Both the position numbers and the translations under genes were made by a program. From Robinsoniella peoriensis (GTDB lineage: Bacteria; Bacillota; Clostridia; Lachnospirales; Lachnospiraceae): a DNA stretch of 64,000 nt. The DNA is taken from assembly GCF_042680125.1 (NCBI RefSeq), contig NZ_JBHTNY010000041.1; one strand, 5' to 3'. Under the pieces are notes generated by a model. The model was not told the origin of the DNA. It was given only the letters and a program-made list of their open reading frames with translations, and ran no database searches. This document shows, piece after piece, positions 33,387 to 46,300 of this stretch (position 1 is the stretch's first letter; each line of letters starts with the position of its first letter).

Positions 33387-35084
33387 ATGGAAAAAGAACA
33401 AAATCAAAGTTTGGAAATGATTCTGGTTAAAATGGGTCTTCTAAATGAAGAGGGACTGCTGAAAGCTGCTGAGGCAAAAAAAGCTTACCCGAAGAAGATG
33501 CTGAGTACTATTTTACTGGAAAAAAATATAATATCTGAGTTTGATTATATACGGGCTATGGGTGTTAAATATAATCTTCCGCTGGTTAATCTTGCAGCCC
33601 AGAAAATATCTCCTGTCATACTGCGGTATATTTCGGAAGAAGATGCCAAAAAGAATGTAATTATTCCTGTACATGAAACAGAATATATGCTGCATGTTGC
33701 TACCGACAATCCTTTTAAGCAGGTATTATTTGAAAAACTCAGTCAGTTATGCGGTAAACAGGTTTCTGTGCTCCTGGCCACTAAGAACGATATTGAAGAA
33801 GCTATCCGGCAAAATTATATACAACAAAGTGTTAATAATATAATGGCACAGATTGAGGATGAGTTTGGAAAAGGAGAAGAAGAACAGGAAGAAATCTTTG
33901 CATTTGATGACGAAAGCCTCCAGAATGATTCTATTGTAAAGGCGGTAGGAGTTATTCTGGAACAGGGATATCAGAGAAAAGCAAGCGACATCCATATTGA
34001 GCCTGTAGAAAATCATGTAACTGTAAGGCTCAGGATAGATGGAGAACTAATAGAGACGATGTCTTTTGCCAAAACAGCTTTTGGGCATCTGTTGAGCCGC
34101 TTTAAGGTGCTAGGGGGATTAGACATTGCAGAAAAAAGACTGCCCCAGGATGGTAGAATGAATGTGCTTTTAGATGGAGAAAAAGTAAACATGAGAATTT
34201 CCACTCTCCCGACGATATTCGGGGAGAAGATTGTTATTCGAATTCTGGGGACCAGTAACCCTGAGGATATTCTCGGAATAGAGGATCTTCATATGGGTCA
34301 GAATCAGAAAAAGTTTGAAAAGGGACTGAGTGCGCCGAATGGGATTGTGCTGATTACAGGACCTACCGGAAGTGGTAAGACCACAACCGTATATGCAGCT
34401 TTGAAAATGCTGGCAAAACCTACTATTAATGTAATTACGGTAGAAGATCCTGTGGAAAAAATATTACCGAAAATTAATCAGGTGCAGGTAAATATAAAAA
34501 GCGGTCTTACGTTTGCAGCCGGACTGAGATCAATACTAAGGCAGGATCCGGATATTGTAATGATAGGTGAAATCAGAGATGCAGAGACTGCCGAGATAGG
34601 AGCACGTGCGGCGATAACCGGTCACCTGGTTATTGCAACCATGCATACAAATGATGCGGCATCGGCATTTATGCGTTTAATAGATATGGGGGTGGAGCCA
34701 TATATGGTTGCATCCTCAATTGCCTGTGTTGTGGCGCAGAGACTGGTAAAAAAAATCTGTAAATACTGTAAAGAAGAGTATTCTCCTGAACCAGAGGAGT
34801 TGGAGGAATGGGAAGGAGAGAAACCTGAAAAATTACACCATGGAAGAGGATGTCCAATGTGTAATAATACTGGCTATCTTGGCAGAATGGCAGTCTATGA
34901 AATCATAGAAATAGATAATAAGGTAAAAAGGTTTGTTGTACAAAAGGCAGAGAGTAATGTCATAAAAGAATACCTGAAGGAGGAAAAGGGATTTCTGGAT
35001 CTGGGATTACATATGCAGGAGCTGGTGAACCAGGGCGTTACAACTACTCAGGAAATGAAAAAAATAAAAACATCATTAGACTAA
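33387..35084 (+). CDS. pilB: type IV pilus extension ATPase PilB
   Basis: The 565-residue protein has an N-terminal MshEN-type domain (about 1-145), a PAS-like linker region and the secretion ATPase core with Walker A GPTGSGKTTT (about residue 325). It also has the Asp box, Walker B DPDIVMIGEIRDAETAEIGA (about 387) and the His box VIATMHTND. A zinc tetracysteine (CKYCKEEY ... CPMCNNTGY, about 457-495) is normal for PilB/GspE. In several bacteria MshEN domains bind cyclic di-GMP, so this gives a possible input for that signal. It powers pilin addition. Confidence 0.96.
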   Translation: MEKEQNQSLEMILVKMGLLNEEGLLKAAEAKKAYPKKMLSTILLEKNIISEFDYIRAMGVKYNLPLVNLAAQKISPVILRYISEEDAKKNVIIPVHETEYMLHVATDNPFKQVLFEKLSQLCGKQVSVLLATKNDIEEAIRQNYIQQSVNNIMAQIEDEFGKGEEEQEEIFAFDDESLQNDSIVKAVGVILEQGYQRKASDIHIEPVENHVTVRLRIDGELIETMSFAKTAFGHLLSRFKVLGGLDIAEKRLPQDGRMNVLLDGEKVNMRISTLPTIFGEKIVIRILGTSNPEDILGIEDLHMGQNQKKFEKGLSAPNGIVLITGPTGSGKTTTVYAALKMLAKPTINVITVEDPVEKILPKINQVQVNIKSGLTFAAGLRSILRQDPDIVMIGEIRDAETAEIGARAAITGHLVIATMHTNDAASAFMRLIDMGVEPYMVASSIACVVAQRLVKKICKYCKEEYSPEPEELEEWEGEKPEKLHHGRGCPMCNNTGYLGRMAVYEIIEIDNKVKRFVVQKAESNVIKEYLKEEKGFLDLGLHMQELVNQGVTTTQEMKKIKTSLD

Positions 35085-35098
35085 AAGGGGTTGGAATC

Positions 35099-36181
35099 AT
35101 GGGTAACGAAATTGAAAAAAGGCAGATAATAGATATTCTTTTGGAGACCTGCAGGGAATGGAAGGTATCTGACCTGCATTTTACAAAAGGACTTCCGCCT
35201 ATTATGAGAATTCATGGGAGTTTGGAGAAAATGAAAGAAGTGGGTATTCTGAATGAAAATCAGATACGTGCTTTGGCTGATTCTATGCTGGTTCAGGTAA
35301 AAAAAAGATATGTATTTGGACAGGATGTGGACTTTTGTTATGTTTCAGCTGACGGTAACCGGAATCGTGTCAATATTTACACACAGTATGGGAGTCCTGG
35401 TATAGCAATACGTTTGCTAAATGATACGATTCCCACAATTGATGAACTGCATCTTCCTGAGCTGTTTAAAAAGCTGGCAATGTTCCCGAGAGGGCTGCTT
35501 TTGGTTACAGGACCCACCGGGAGCGGTAAATCCACTACACTGGCATCTATGATTAATTATATTAACATGAATAAACAATGCCATATTTTGACATTTGAGG
35601 ATCCTATAGAGTATAAACATGAGCACAAGAGGTCTATGGTTAATCAAAGAGAGGTAGGAAGGGATGTGGAGTCTTTTGCAGGTGCATTGAAAAGTGCCCT
35701 TCGAGAAGATCCTGATGTCATACAGGTAGGAGAAATGCGAGACCTCGAAACTACATCATCAGCCATAACTGCCGCAGAAACAGGGCATTATGTATTGTCT
35801 ACTTTACATACAACCGGCGCTGCCAGTACGCTTAGCCGTATCATAGACCAATACCCTGCAAGCCAGCAAGACGAAATACGGATACTTTTAGCACAGGTTT
35901 TATGTGGTGTTATTACTCAGACTTTGATTCCGAAAGCGGATGGGACAGGCAGGGTGGCAGCATTTGAGATTTTGCTGTGTAATGATGCAGTTTCTAATAT
36001 GATAAGGGAAAATAAATGCCATCAGATTGCATCAGTGCTTCAAACGGGTCAAAAAGTAGGGATGCAGTCATTGGATTACCATATTGCGAAACTGATACAG
36101 GCTAATATTATAACTTATGATGCAGGTATTGAAAGGTGTGTTGATAAGCAAATGGTGAATAAATACTTGGTTAATAAGTAA
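35099..36181 (+). CDS. pilT: type IV pilus retraction ATPase PilT
   Basis: The 360-residue hexameric ATPase has an N-terminal PilT domain (VSDLHFTKGLPPIMRIHGSL), Walker A GPTGSGKSTTLASMINYI (about residue 137), Walker B DPDVIQVGEMRDLETTSSA and the His box VLSTLHTTGAASTLSRIIDQ. The length matches PilT. It powers pilin removal and so pilus retraction and twitching or uptake. A GGGG-type site is upstream. It ends the machinery block; a 287-base gap precedes the pilin gene. Confidence 0.96.
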   Translation: MGNEIEKRQIIDILLETCREWKVSDLHFTKGLPPIMRIHGSLEKMKEVGILNENQIRALADSMLVQVKKRYVFGQDVDFCYVSADGNRNRVNIYTQYGSPGIAIRLLNDTIPTIDELHLPELFKKLAMFPRGLLLVTGPTGSGKSTTLASMINYINMNKQCHILTFEDPIEYKHEHKRSMVNQREVGRDVESFAGALKSALREDPDVIQVGEMRDLETTSSAITAAETGHYVLSTLHTTGAASTLSRIIDQYPASQQDEIRILLAQVLCGVITQTLIPKADGTGRVAAFEILLCNDAVSNMIRENKCHQIASVLQTGQKVGMQSLDYHIAKLIQANIITYDAGIERCVDKQMVNKYLVNK

Positions 36182-36468
36182 AAAAGCAGCCATTTTTGAC
36201 ATGTGAAATGATGAAGTGTTCGTTTTATGTCGAAAAAACAGCTTTTTAATACATGACAAACAAATATATAACGGTTAAAGAGCATTTGAATACAAAAATG
36301 ATAAAAAAATGGTTTTTTTTGCTATTTTATATATGTAGCTGACAGTAATCATTTTACTGAAGCAAGAGATGTATCTGAAGAAGTATGACGGAGGGAGGAA
36401 AGGAAAAATAAAGAATTGCAGGTACAAATAATTATAAAAAAATAGTAAAAAACGGAGGAAATATTAAT
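36182..36468 (+). other. leader region before the major pilin gene
   Basis: This 287-base AT-rich region probably holds a separate promoter for the highly expressed pilin. I could not find a confident -35/-10 pair or a recognisable cyclic di-GMP riboswitch in it. CGGAGGAAATATTAAT immediately precedes the pilin ATG and is a very strong ribosome binding site. Confidence 0.5.
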
Positions 36469-37059
36469 ATGCAAAAATTAAGAGAAAAATTGAAAAACAA
36501 AAAGGGTTTCACGTTGGTTGAAATGATCGTAGTATTAGCAATTATCGGTATTTTGATTGCTTTGGTCGCACCAAATATGGCAAGAATTATTAAAGATGGG
36601 CAGGAAACATCCGATGCTGCTAAAGCAAAGACAGCATTAACTGCAGCACAGGCTTATGCTACACGTCAGGTGGCAGCAGGACGTTCAGCTACTCCAGCTG
36701 CAGGATCTGGTGTAGGAACTGCTACTCCTGCAACTGCATTTGTAATCGAATTAACAGATGACAAGATGAAAGCGGCTTATACTGTAACTCCTGCTGGTGG
36801 TGGTACAGCAACAGCTTCAACTGATGAGTTTATGAGCCAATCAGGTGATGCATATTTGAACACAAATGTGGTAAGTGGAGACGATAAGTTATATGCATAT
36901 ATCAGTAATGAAGGCGCAGTTATGGGAATGGTATATGTAAATGGAACAAGAGTTAAAGCTGTTGCTGGTTTTGCTCCAACAGGGGTAACTGCAGACAACT
37001 TTGATTCAGCAACATTAAAGGATAAGACATTTAATCCTGCTAATGGTGTTATTTCTTAA
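36469..37059 (+). CDS. pilA: major type IV pilin
   Basis: The 196-residue protein has a 13-residue basic leader and the processing site NKKG/FTLVEMIVVLAIIGILIA with Glu5. The hydrophobic alpha-1 helix runs into KDGQETSDAAKAKTALTAAQ. The globular domain is rich in Ala, Thr and Gly and has no cysteine, so no disulfide loop. The very strong ribosome binding site, the place after pilT and small size mark it as the structural pilin. It lies just upstream of the giant pilin-like gene, separated by a large hairpin. Confidence 0.95.
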   Translation: MQKLREKLKNKKGFTLVEMIVVLAIIGILIALVAPNMARIIKDGQETSDAAKAKTALTAAQAYATRQVAAGRSATPAAGSGVGTATPATAFVIELTDDKMKAAYTVTPAGGGTATASTDEFMSQSGDAYLNTNVVSGDDKLYAYISNEGAVMGMVYVNGTRVKAVAGFAPTGVTADNFDSATLKDKTFNPANGVIS

Positions 37060-37094
37060 ATACATTCTGATAACGTTAGATAATATTAAATTTG

Positions 37095-37133
37095 GCAAAT
37101 ATCTTCTGATAATATAAATTAGAAGATATTTGC
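37095..37133 (+). terminator. hairpin after the pilin gene
   Basis: GCAAATATCTTCT (37095-37107) and AGAAGATATTTGC (37121-37133) form a perfect 13-bp stem around a 13-base loop. There is no T-run, and it overlaps the larger inverted repeat that follows. The two stems could compete. Confidence 0.5.
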
Positions 37134-37215
37134 TGGCTTTAAATGAATGCTTCGCAAATCTTCCCCTTTCTCCCTGTACAACGGGGAGGGCGGAGCATTC
37201 ATTTAAAGCCAGCAA
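37130..37215 (+). repeat. long inverted repeat between pilin and giant gene, attenuator-like
   Basis: The arms of 26 bases (37130-37155 and 37190-37215) match with one exception (TTGCTGGCTTTAAATGAATG at the left). A smaller inner stem (CTCCC / GGGAG) is present. It could reduce read-through from the abundant pilin message into the 23-kb gene, protect the pilin mRNA 3' end, or be a small insertion element. The perfect AAAGGAGGTGA ribosome binding site for the giant gene lies further downstream at 37283-37293. Confidence 0.6.
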
Positions 37216-37301
37216 CTCAAGTGTAACAAAATGGCATGTGACAGAAATTATCAGCATCTAAAAAATGCAGCGCTGACTGCTTTGAAAGGAGGTGACTGTA
37301 T

Positions 37302-40300
37302 ATGATGCCATTTATGCACAGGTACAAGAAAAGGGTTAAAAATAAAAAAGGCTTTACAATTACTGAATTAGCTGTAGTTTTAGGTGTGCTTAGTATATTG
37401 ATTGGTATAGTTGCATTTAATGCAGTGAGAATCGCTAATCAGGCATACATGGCAAGGGCAGATGATACTGCTCAGGTAATTTATATGGCGATGCAGTCTT
37501 CGCTGACAGATCTGAAAGTTCAGGGCAAGTTTGATGAGGAGTTTTCGGATGCAAACCGGGGAACGGAATTCTTTGATGTTCCCGAGGAGGCGATTAAGGG
37601 AGGTACTGTGGATGGAGTTGATTATCCCGGCGTGACATTTCCTGGAGTTGCCGAAGGCAGTGCAGATGAAACTGCTAAAAAGCAAGAACTGATCGATTCA
37701 AAAAATTTAGTTTACATGGAATTGAGCAAAGATGACTCGGATGAATCTGCTTTGCTTTACCGTCTGTTAGAACCTTATATCAGTGATAAGAGTATTCTCG
37801 ATTACAGCATTCTGGTAGAAGTTAATCTAAATAATAAAACGGTTCGTTGCGCATTTTATTCAGAACGTACAGATAGCTTATCTTATAATGAAACAAGTTT
37901 AAGCGAAAGTGTATTAAAGAGTAAAGAAAATGTGCTTCTGAGGGACCGGGGTGCCCTGGAAGATAAAAGACAGGGCTACTATGGCGCTCAGGGGATTGGA
38001 GAACCGGAAAATTTAGGACTTTTGGAGAATGCATATGTAAAAGTTAATAATGATGATATGCTTACTATTGAGTGGGGTGAAATCGGTCCGGAAAATGATG
38101 CAGGTGGAGTAACGGATGATAAGAGGAAAAAATTCACCAAAATGACTTATGATATATCCATTGTAAATGCTGTGGATACGTCGAAGGTCTATTATAAGAT
38201 AAAAGACGTTACCGCATATAACAGCGGAGATGGTTATATAACGCCAGGAAGTACTGTGACAACAGGAGCATCCGGCGATGTCCGTGGTCCAATGCCGGTT
38301 TATGATCTGTATTCTTATGATAAAAATAAAGGCGTGAATAACGCTCTGAAAACGAATTTAATGGTTCCTTTTTATACGGAAGAACTCCAGGGTGATGGAA
38401 CAATGAAGAGCTATGACGGCTCTGATGAGACCAGTACCTTTAAGCACCGGCTGTCATACTATGTACCTGCGGATAAAGCAGGGAAGAAACAATATGGAGT
38501 GTTCCGGCTTGTTCTCGACAGTATAACAGATGACAGTGATGATAAATTATCGGTCAATAAAAAATATCCCTCAATACCATGGAATGAAAACTTTAAAGTC
38601 ATAGTAGAAGGAAAGTATAAAGGTGAAGGATTTACCGGATCCATGAGTGTTTCATCCGGAGAAGAAAATGCCTATACGGAAGCAAAGACGGTCAATCCCG
38701 CAGAAAACATCTATATCACAGGTGTACGCGGCGGTACGGTTTTTGAAGAAGCAATGGCATATCTGGAAAATCGTAACAAAACATCGTTATCTAACATGTG
38801 GTACGGTTTAGGGTATGCACGACATCTGAGCAATCTTCGGTACATACTGAATTACAAATCAGATCCGACAGCCCCGGATTATAAACCAAATAAAGATGGC
38901 AATTTCCAGAACTTTATGCTAAATGATGACATTGACTGGAGTTTACAGAAGCTTGGAAGAGAAGAGGTTATACAGCCCGGAGGTGGTAACAAAGTATATC
39001 ACCGGCTGGTAGTGTCAAATGCGTCAGGTAATGATCTGACTACAACAGATGTCTCAAAACTGCGGATTTTACAGCCGATATCGGCAAATGAACATGATGC
39101 GTTAGAGCCAGACAGAACAAGAGGGTTTGAAGGATCATTTACTTCCACGGTTAAAAAAGATACTGCAGGGAAGATCGAATACCAGAAGAAGGCAGATGGA
39201 AATTATCTTGAGATTGAAGTTTTGGATTCGCTGGGTGTGAAGAAAAAGGAAAAAATTCCTGTTTATCACAACTATAAATTATCAAACTTAAAAATAAGTA
39301 ATACATATACAGATCCGGATAATCCGGCTGATACAGCAAAGGAAAACAGAGTAGGTCTTTTTGAAATAGTTGGACAAAATGCATCTGTTAAGAATTTTAC
39401 CATTGAAGGCATCACGGCTAAGGGAAATGATTATGTAGGCAGTGTTGCCGGCGAGTTTCAGGGATTTGGAAAGAATATTACACTCCTGAAAAACGAGAAA
39501 AATAATTATCACACGAAAATGGTAGAATCGGCAAGCGGAGAAAAAAGTGAAGAACGACTGAAGGATAGCAGTGGAAATGAAATTGTTCTAAAACCTTACG
39601 CATATGGAGCAGCGGATCCTGGATTTAACGGCAATACCATAAAAGCAACAGGTAATTATGCCGGGGGAATTGCAGGCATGCTTGCAATAGGAATTGAGGA
39701 CACAGTTCCCGGTGATGCAAAATCAGGAATGCTGGTAGACACTGCAAACGGAACCCGTTTTATAAGTCTGTATGACGGTAAGATTAACGAAGTGAATCAA
39801 ACCCAGAATCCTGCTCTTGGAAATGCCAGCCGAAAAGATTTGAATGGTATATCCGTAAAGGCAGATAACAATGCCGGAGGAATCGCCGGTGTTGCAGACA
39901 AAAAGACAGTCATAACGAAAGCGGTTAACACCGGAGAAGTTACAGCTAAGCAGTATAATGCCGGAGGAATCGCCGGAAGTATAGAAGAAGGAAGCACTTT
40001 TTCTGGACTTGATAAAGCAGCGGGTTCAACCAATGAGCAATATGTTATCCGGGATTACGAATATGTTACAAGTGCCGGGACGACTGCGGTGAAGACTTAC
40101 AAAAGTGAATATTCCAATTATGGAATTATTCAGGCTGAAATAAATGCCGGAGGAATTACAGGTTCTGCAGAAGGACCGTTGAATCCAAAACCGCATTATG
40201 ATGTAGTAATCGAAAATACAGCAAATGCCGGTCCGGTGCTGGCAACAGACAGTTATGCCGGAGGAATTGCAGGACAGATACAAGGTTATCAGGTATCCCT

Positions 40301-43300
40301 GCAGAATATAGTAAATAAGGCCGATGTGGCTGCTGTTGGTTTGACAGCGACTGGTGTAGCAGGAATAAAAGGTTATGCCGGAGGTATTACAGCTGCCGCA
40401 GGAAATGAGTTTTTAATAAGCGGAGCTGTAAATCTGAGAACGGAAACAGGAAAGATCATTGAAGATATTAAAATCGGAACAGTGCCTGTTATGAAACCTG
40501 GTATTTCAGCGGTATCGTATGCCGGAGGAATTATAGGATTGGCAGATGATCAGGTGGAAATATCAAACCTTTCATTACCTTACAATATTGGAAACCTGAC
40601 GGCAAATGCCATAATTCAGGTCAGCAACAGTGCGAATGTAACAACTCAGGGCGGTTATGCCGGAGGAATCGCCGGTGCTTTGACAAAAGATGTAAAACTT
40701 AATGTGGGGACTACTCAGGTGCAGGAAAAACCGGTCTATAATGAAGGAACGGTTAGTGCCGGAGGCAGTTATGCCGGAGGAATCACAGGTGTGGCAGCCG
40801 GAAAAGTTGAGATTCAAAATGTGGAGAACCGTTATAATACGGTGACCACACCTAAGATTGAAGCTGCCGGCAGTTATGCCGGAGGAATCGCAGGCAGTGT
40901 CACTTCCGAAGCAGATGCAGGTTTGTTCCCAGGGAACACCGAATCAACAGATACCGAAGTAAAGATTCTAGTCTTAAAAAATCTGCCGAGTATTTCGGTA
41001 GATCCTATAACAGATGAAATAGATCCTGTTCTGGGGTATTACACAAATACAATGCCGGTTAGCACAACCGGTACAACCGGCAATAATGCCGGAGGTATTG
41101 CAGGAAAACTAAATACCACAGAAGAAATCCGAAATGTATTTAATGCCGGAGCTATATCCGCATCACAGGCAAATGCAGGTGGAATAGCCGGTTATATTAA
41201 TTCAGCAGCAAAGATTACATATGATGATGATTTAATTGAAGCCAGAATGAATCATACCAACTCCATGGCCACAAATGAAGGATCAGTAAAGGCATCTAGA
41301 AATGCCGGAGGAATCGCAGGAAATATTTCAGATGGGAATGCAGTTATTCATAATGCATTTAACCGGGGAAATATTACAGCAACTAGTGAAGATGCCGGAG
41401 GAATTGCAGGACTGATTCAGGTGAGGCAGCCAGGGGGGGCCACTGCGCAGCAGGACAAATTTATTCTGGCATACAGCCAGAATATCTTAGATCATGTTGT
41501 GATACCTGCAGACGCGGGCAAAGGAATTTTTTATACAAACAGCGGCTCAGTTCAGGCAGCAAATAATGCCGGAGGAATTATTGGAGACTCACATACAGAT
41601 GTGAAGAATGTGTTTAACCGCGGAGCGGTAACAGCACGAAACGGAGATAATGCCGGAGGAATAGTCGGCAATATGAACAAAGACTCTGATACTGATGCAA
41701 TGGTTATTGCAAATGATGAAGGGATCGCGAAAAGAATTATTTCACATATAACTACCGGGGTTACGCCTATATATAATAATGCAGGTACGATTCAGTCTAT
41801 TGGGAAAAATGCAGGCGGAGTTGCCGGTCATGGTGAAAATACCGATATTATAAATATGTTCAACCAGGGGGCAGTAACTGCCAACAACAACAGTAACGCC
41901 GGTGGAATCGCGGGAAGTATTGCAAAAGGTAATATCAACCACGATAGATCCGTAGCCACGGAAGTGTTTGCAGGTATGATCTACAGCAACCAGGGAAATG
42001 TCACAGCAGGTGTTAATAATGCCGGCGGTGTGATCGGAACTGGTGTGGATGTTAATATCAGTAATGTATTTAACAGGGGCAAGGTAACAGCGTCAACTGG
42101 CAGTAACGCTGGTGGAATTGCCGGAGATCTTCAGGGAAATGCGCAAACTGTTGTGATAAGTATAGATGGCAATATTGCATCCAATATGATCGCAAACAGT
42201 ATGTATACAAATCTGGGAGATGTTAAGGCAAGGGTCAGCAATGCCGGAGGTGTGATTGGTACCGGTGCAGATATTCATATAACAAATGTATTTAACAGAG
42301 GTGCAGTTACAGCCGAAATCGGAGATAATGCCGGAGGAATCGCCGGTAACTTACAGGCGAATACACAAGATGCTGCTGTCAGCAGTGAAGCAGCGATTGC
42401 ATTGGACATGGTTGCTAACAAGATGTATACCAACCAGGGTAATGTAATAGCCGGTGGCAGTAATGCCGGTGGAATCACAGGCAGGGCTACAAATGTTGTT
42501 TCCATTACAGATACTTATAACAGTGGTACTGTGACAGCAACAAACAATAGCAATGCCGGAGGTATTGCAGGGCAGGTGATTGGGGAAATACATATCGAAA
42601 GCAGAGAAGCTACGGCTAAGAAATCTGTGGAAGAAAAAGTATGTACCAATCAGGGAATTGTAACTGCTTCTAGGAATAACGCCGGAGGAATTGTCGGAAG
42701 TGCCGAAGGAAATGTAACGATAAAGGATGTATTTAACCGTGGAACTGTAAATGCACGATACGGAAATAACGCCGGAGGTGTGGCAGGATTCTTGAGCGGA
42801 AAAGGTACCATTGAGCACAGTAAGAACGTCGTGATCGATGGAACTCATAATGTAATTAATGATTACTTCATGACCAACCAGGCAAGCGTCACCGCAGGCG
42901 GAGACAATGCCGGAGGAATTGCAGGTAAGGTAGTTGGCGTTGGTTCAGCAGATGCAGACAGAGCGATCATAAAAGATGTCTACAGTGGAATTTCAACAGC
43001 GGCTGGAGCATTGCCGCTGACAGTAAATGCCAGAAGCAATGCAGGCGGTATGGTAGGAAGACTGATCGATACTGATATCACAAATGAAGTCAGCGTAGAT
43101 ACAGCAATCAATAAAGGAATTTACACAAATAACTCAACTGTAACTGCAGCACGCAGCAATGCCGGAGGAATTGTCGGCAATGCGGATGGCAGGGACAGGG
43201 CAGATGACAGATTTAATAGTATTTCTTATGCGTCCATAGACAGCATCAAGACAGGTTCCGGCCTGGAACAGAACAGCTTTAACATTTCGGATGTCTATAA

Positions 43301-46300
43301 CGCAGGAAATGTTACAGCTGAAAGGATGAATGCCGGGGGAATCTTCGGTATAGGCGGTGACGGAAAATACAGTAATAAGGACAATCGTGTGGTAAACATG
43401 ATTGCAAAGGGTATGAGTACGAATACAGGAAATGTCTGGGCGAAAATTGCAAATGCCGGAGGAATCTTCGGTTATGCAAGTGAAAAGTTTGAGATTTCCA
43501 CAACCGCAAAAGATTATCAGGGAAATGATACAGATGCAGATATCACCGATTTATTTAACAAAGGAAGCATCAGGGCACAGTACAATGCCGGAGGAGTAGC
43601 AGGAAAAGCGGTAAAGCTGGATCTGAAATATTCCAGGAAAGTACTGACAGATGCTATGAATGCGAATAATCCTGATAATTTCCTTTTTACGAATACAAAT
43701 CGGGTAACCGCAGATTATGACAACGCCGGAGGAATCATTGGCGATGCGGACATCTGTATTTTACAGGATGTATTTAACAGCGGAATGACAGGAACCTATG
43801 AACAGGTCCAGAACAGCGGTACTCAGGGAGTGATCAGTGCCGGTCAGGACAATGCCGGAGGTCTGGTGGGAAGAGCAGATGCAATGAGCATTTCCTATTC
43901 CAAATTAATATCAGACCAGATTATAAATAACCGTGCATATGTCTATACCAACCTGGCTAATATTCGCGCAGGAAGGGACAATGCCGGAGGAATCATCGGT
44001 AACGGCAGAGGAAGCGTGCAGCTGCTGGATACCTATAATATGGGCCAGATCACCGCAGGAAGAGATAATGCCGGAGGAATTGCCGGACAGTTATATGATA
44101 AGGGAACCGGAGATATTGTCAGCGATAAAAAAGACACCGCAAACAAAGATGTGGCAGACTTCAGCGGAATTGATGTGGAATTAAATCAGACCGTGAAGGC
44201 AGAAGATACCAATATAGGCGGTACTCCCGTTAAGGATCTGAAAAAAGCCAAAAAAGTCAGCTATATTACCTATCAGACGATCACAACAGGTCCGGATACG
44301 CCGGGTGCACCTTATCAAAACCGTTATACCAATGCTCCGAAAGCTGCAACAGTAAAAGCATCGACAGAGGATAATATAACGGCAGTCAACAATAATGCCG
44401 GAGGAATTGCAGGATTCGTTACTGGTAATCGGGGAAATATCCGCGTTGAGAACACCTTTAACACAGGTGCGGAAAAAGGCGGCAATGCAATCTGCGGTAT
44501 TCGTGCAAAAAACAGCAATGCCGGAGGTTTGGTGGGAAATTCAGTTTTTGCAGATATTACCTACACATTTGATATAAATCCCGGACCGTCAAATCTGAAT
44601 ACTACAGATAAAGGTGATCACAGTACATATGCACCGGCGTTTAACGATGAAGCAGTACGTAAAGATCCGTATGCAATCCGTATTGGCGGGAGCATGACCG
44701 GACTTCACATGGTTGCCAACAATGCCCAGGTAAGGGCAAGTTCCATAGACAAGGGTGCCAGCCAGACAACTGCTCAGGGATTGGTTGATTTTAGTACAGG
44801 AGACCAGTATAACCTGACCAGTCAGAACGCAGGCGGTGCAGTCGGATATATGGAAGGCGGCAGAATTGAAAGAGTTTATTCGCTGAAGGGAGAAGTTGTT
44901 TCTCCGGAAAATGTAGGCGGAGTAGTAGGATTTGCAAAGAATGCACTTGTGAAACAGGTTACCAGAATGGATGGAGAAGACATATCCCTTACAACGAAAG
45001 CTGCAAAGGGAAGCGGAAACTTTATTCAGAGGGGAAGCCGGAATGTGGGCGGTATCATCGGTTATGCCTATGATGGAACTCAGGTACTGGATACCCGTAA
45101 TTACAACAGTGTAACCGGAAGAACAAACGTAGGCGGTATTATTGGATATGCAGGAACAAGTGTGGAAGTTACACTTGCCCAGAATCTGAAAGCTGTTACC
45201 GGTAAGGCATACAGCGCCGAAGATTTAAAAACGGATACGGCATCCGTAACTTTACCGGGTTACGAATCTGCACAGCTTGATAAGAGTAACGTAGACGGAA
45301 GCTATATCGGTGGAATCGTGGGCCGGGGTGACAATAGTGTTATTGTTACCATGAGTAAAAATGACCCGCTGATCACCGAAGAATTTAAAGATTTACAGGA
45401 AGATGCAAAGTTTGCCGGAAAGTATACCCTTGGCGGCAACCAGTCTAACGCAGTCAGTGGAAAAAGCTATGTAGGCGGTATCACAGGAGCATACGGTATT
45501 ATCAATTATACAGTCAATACCGGACAGATATCTGCGGTGCAGCGTGCAGGCGGTATCAGCGGAAGCGGTTACCGGATCACAAATACATACAACACGGGCG
45601 ATGTGATTGGTGAAAACAGGGTGATTTACATTCACGATGTAGGACATGTTCCGGGAAATTCAACATTGACAGAATATACACAGGCAACACATATCGGCGG
45701 GATAGCCGGTGAGCTTGGTGAACGTACCGGCAACGGAATTGTTCAAAAGCCGGAGACAGGTGTCTATATCCAGAGTGTATTCAACAGTTCGCAGATTGTC
45801 AGAGGAGCCAGTTACATAGGCGGTATTGCAGGCTATGCAGTCGGTCCTGTGGATGTATCTTATAACAGTGCAACCATATCTGCAAAACAGACGGATACCG
45901 GACTGGATGACTTAGGAGTATCCGGTACAAAAGTAGGCGGGCTGGTAGGCGTAATGGCCCAGGACCGCAACAAGACCATAAAAATAACAAACAGCTATAA
46001 CACAGGAGAAATAATAGGTACCAACGACAGGGGAACCCTGATTGGATTCCTGGAAGGATATACCGATGAAGTAATTAAATCAGAACGTATTGAGAACAGC
46101 TATTATCTCAGTGACAACGAACTGAAGTATTGGAATAGTTCCACCTCACAGATCGACTCCACCTTCAACTATGGGTTAAAACCAATTTCACTGCCAAGCA
46201 GTACAGACTATGAAACATTTGTACAGAAAACACAGCAGTTGAAAAAGGATGGAGATCCGGCAGATAATACAACTCCGTTGGATGAAAAGAGAACGGACAG

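Noticed and set aside
36182..36468. possible cyclic di-GMP riboswitch before the pilin gene
   Set aside because: Clostridial pilin genes can have one, but neither the GEMM core nor a recognisable type II core is visible here.
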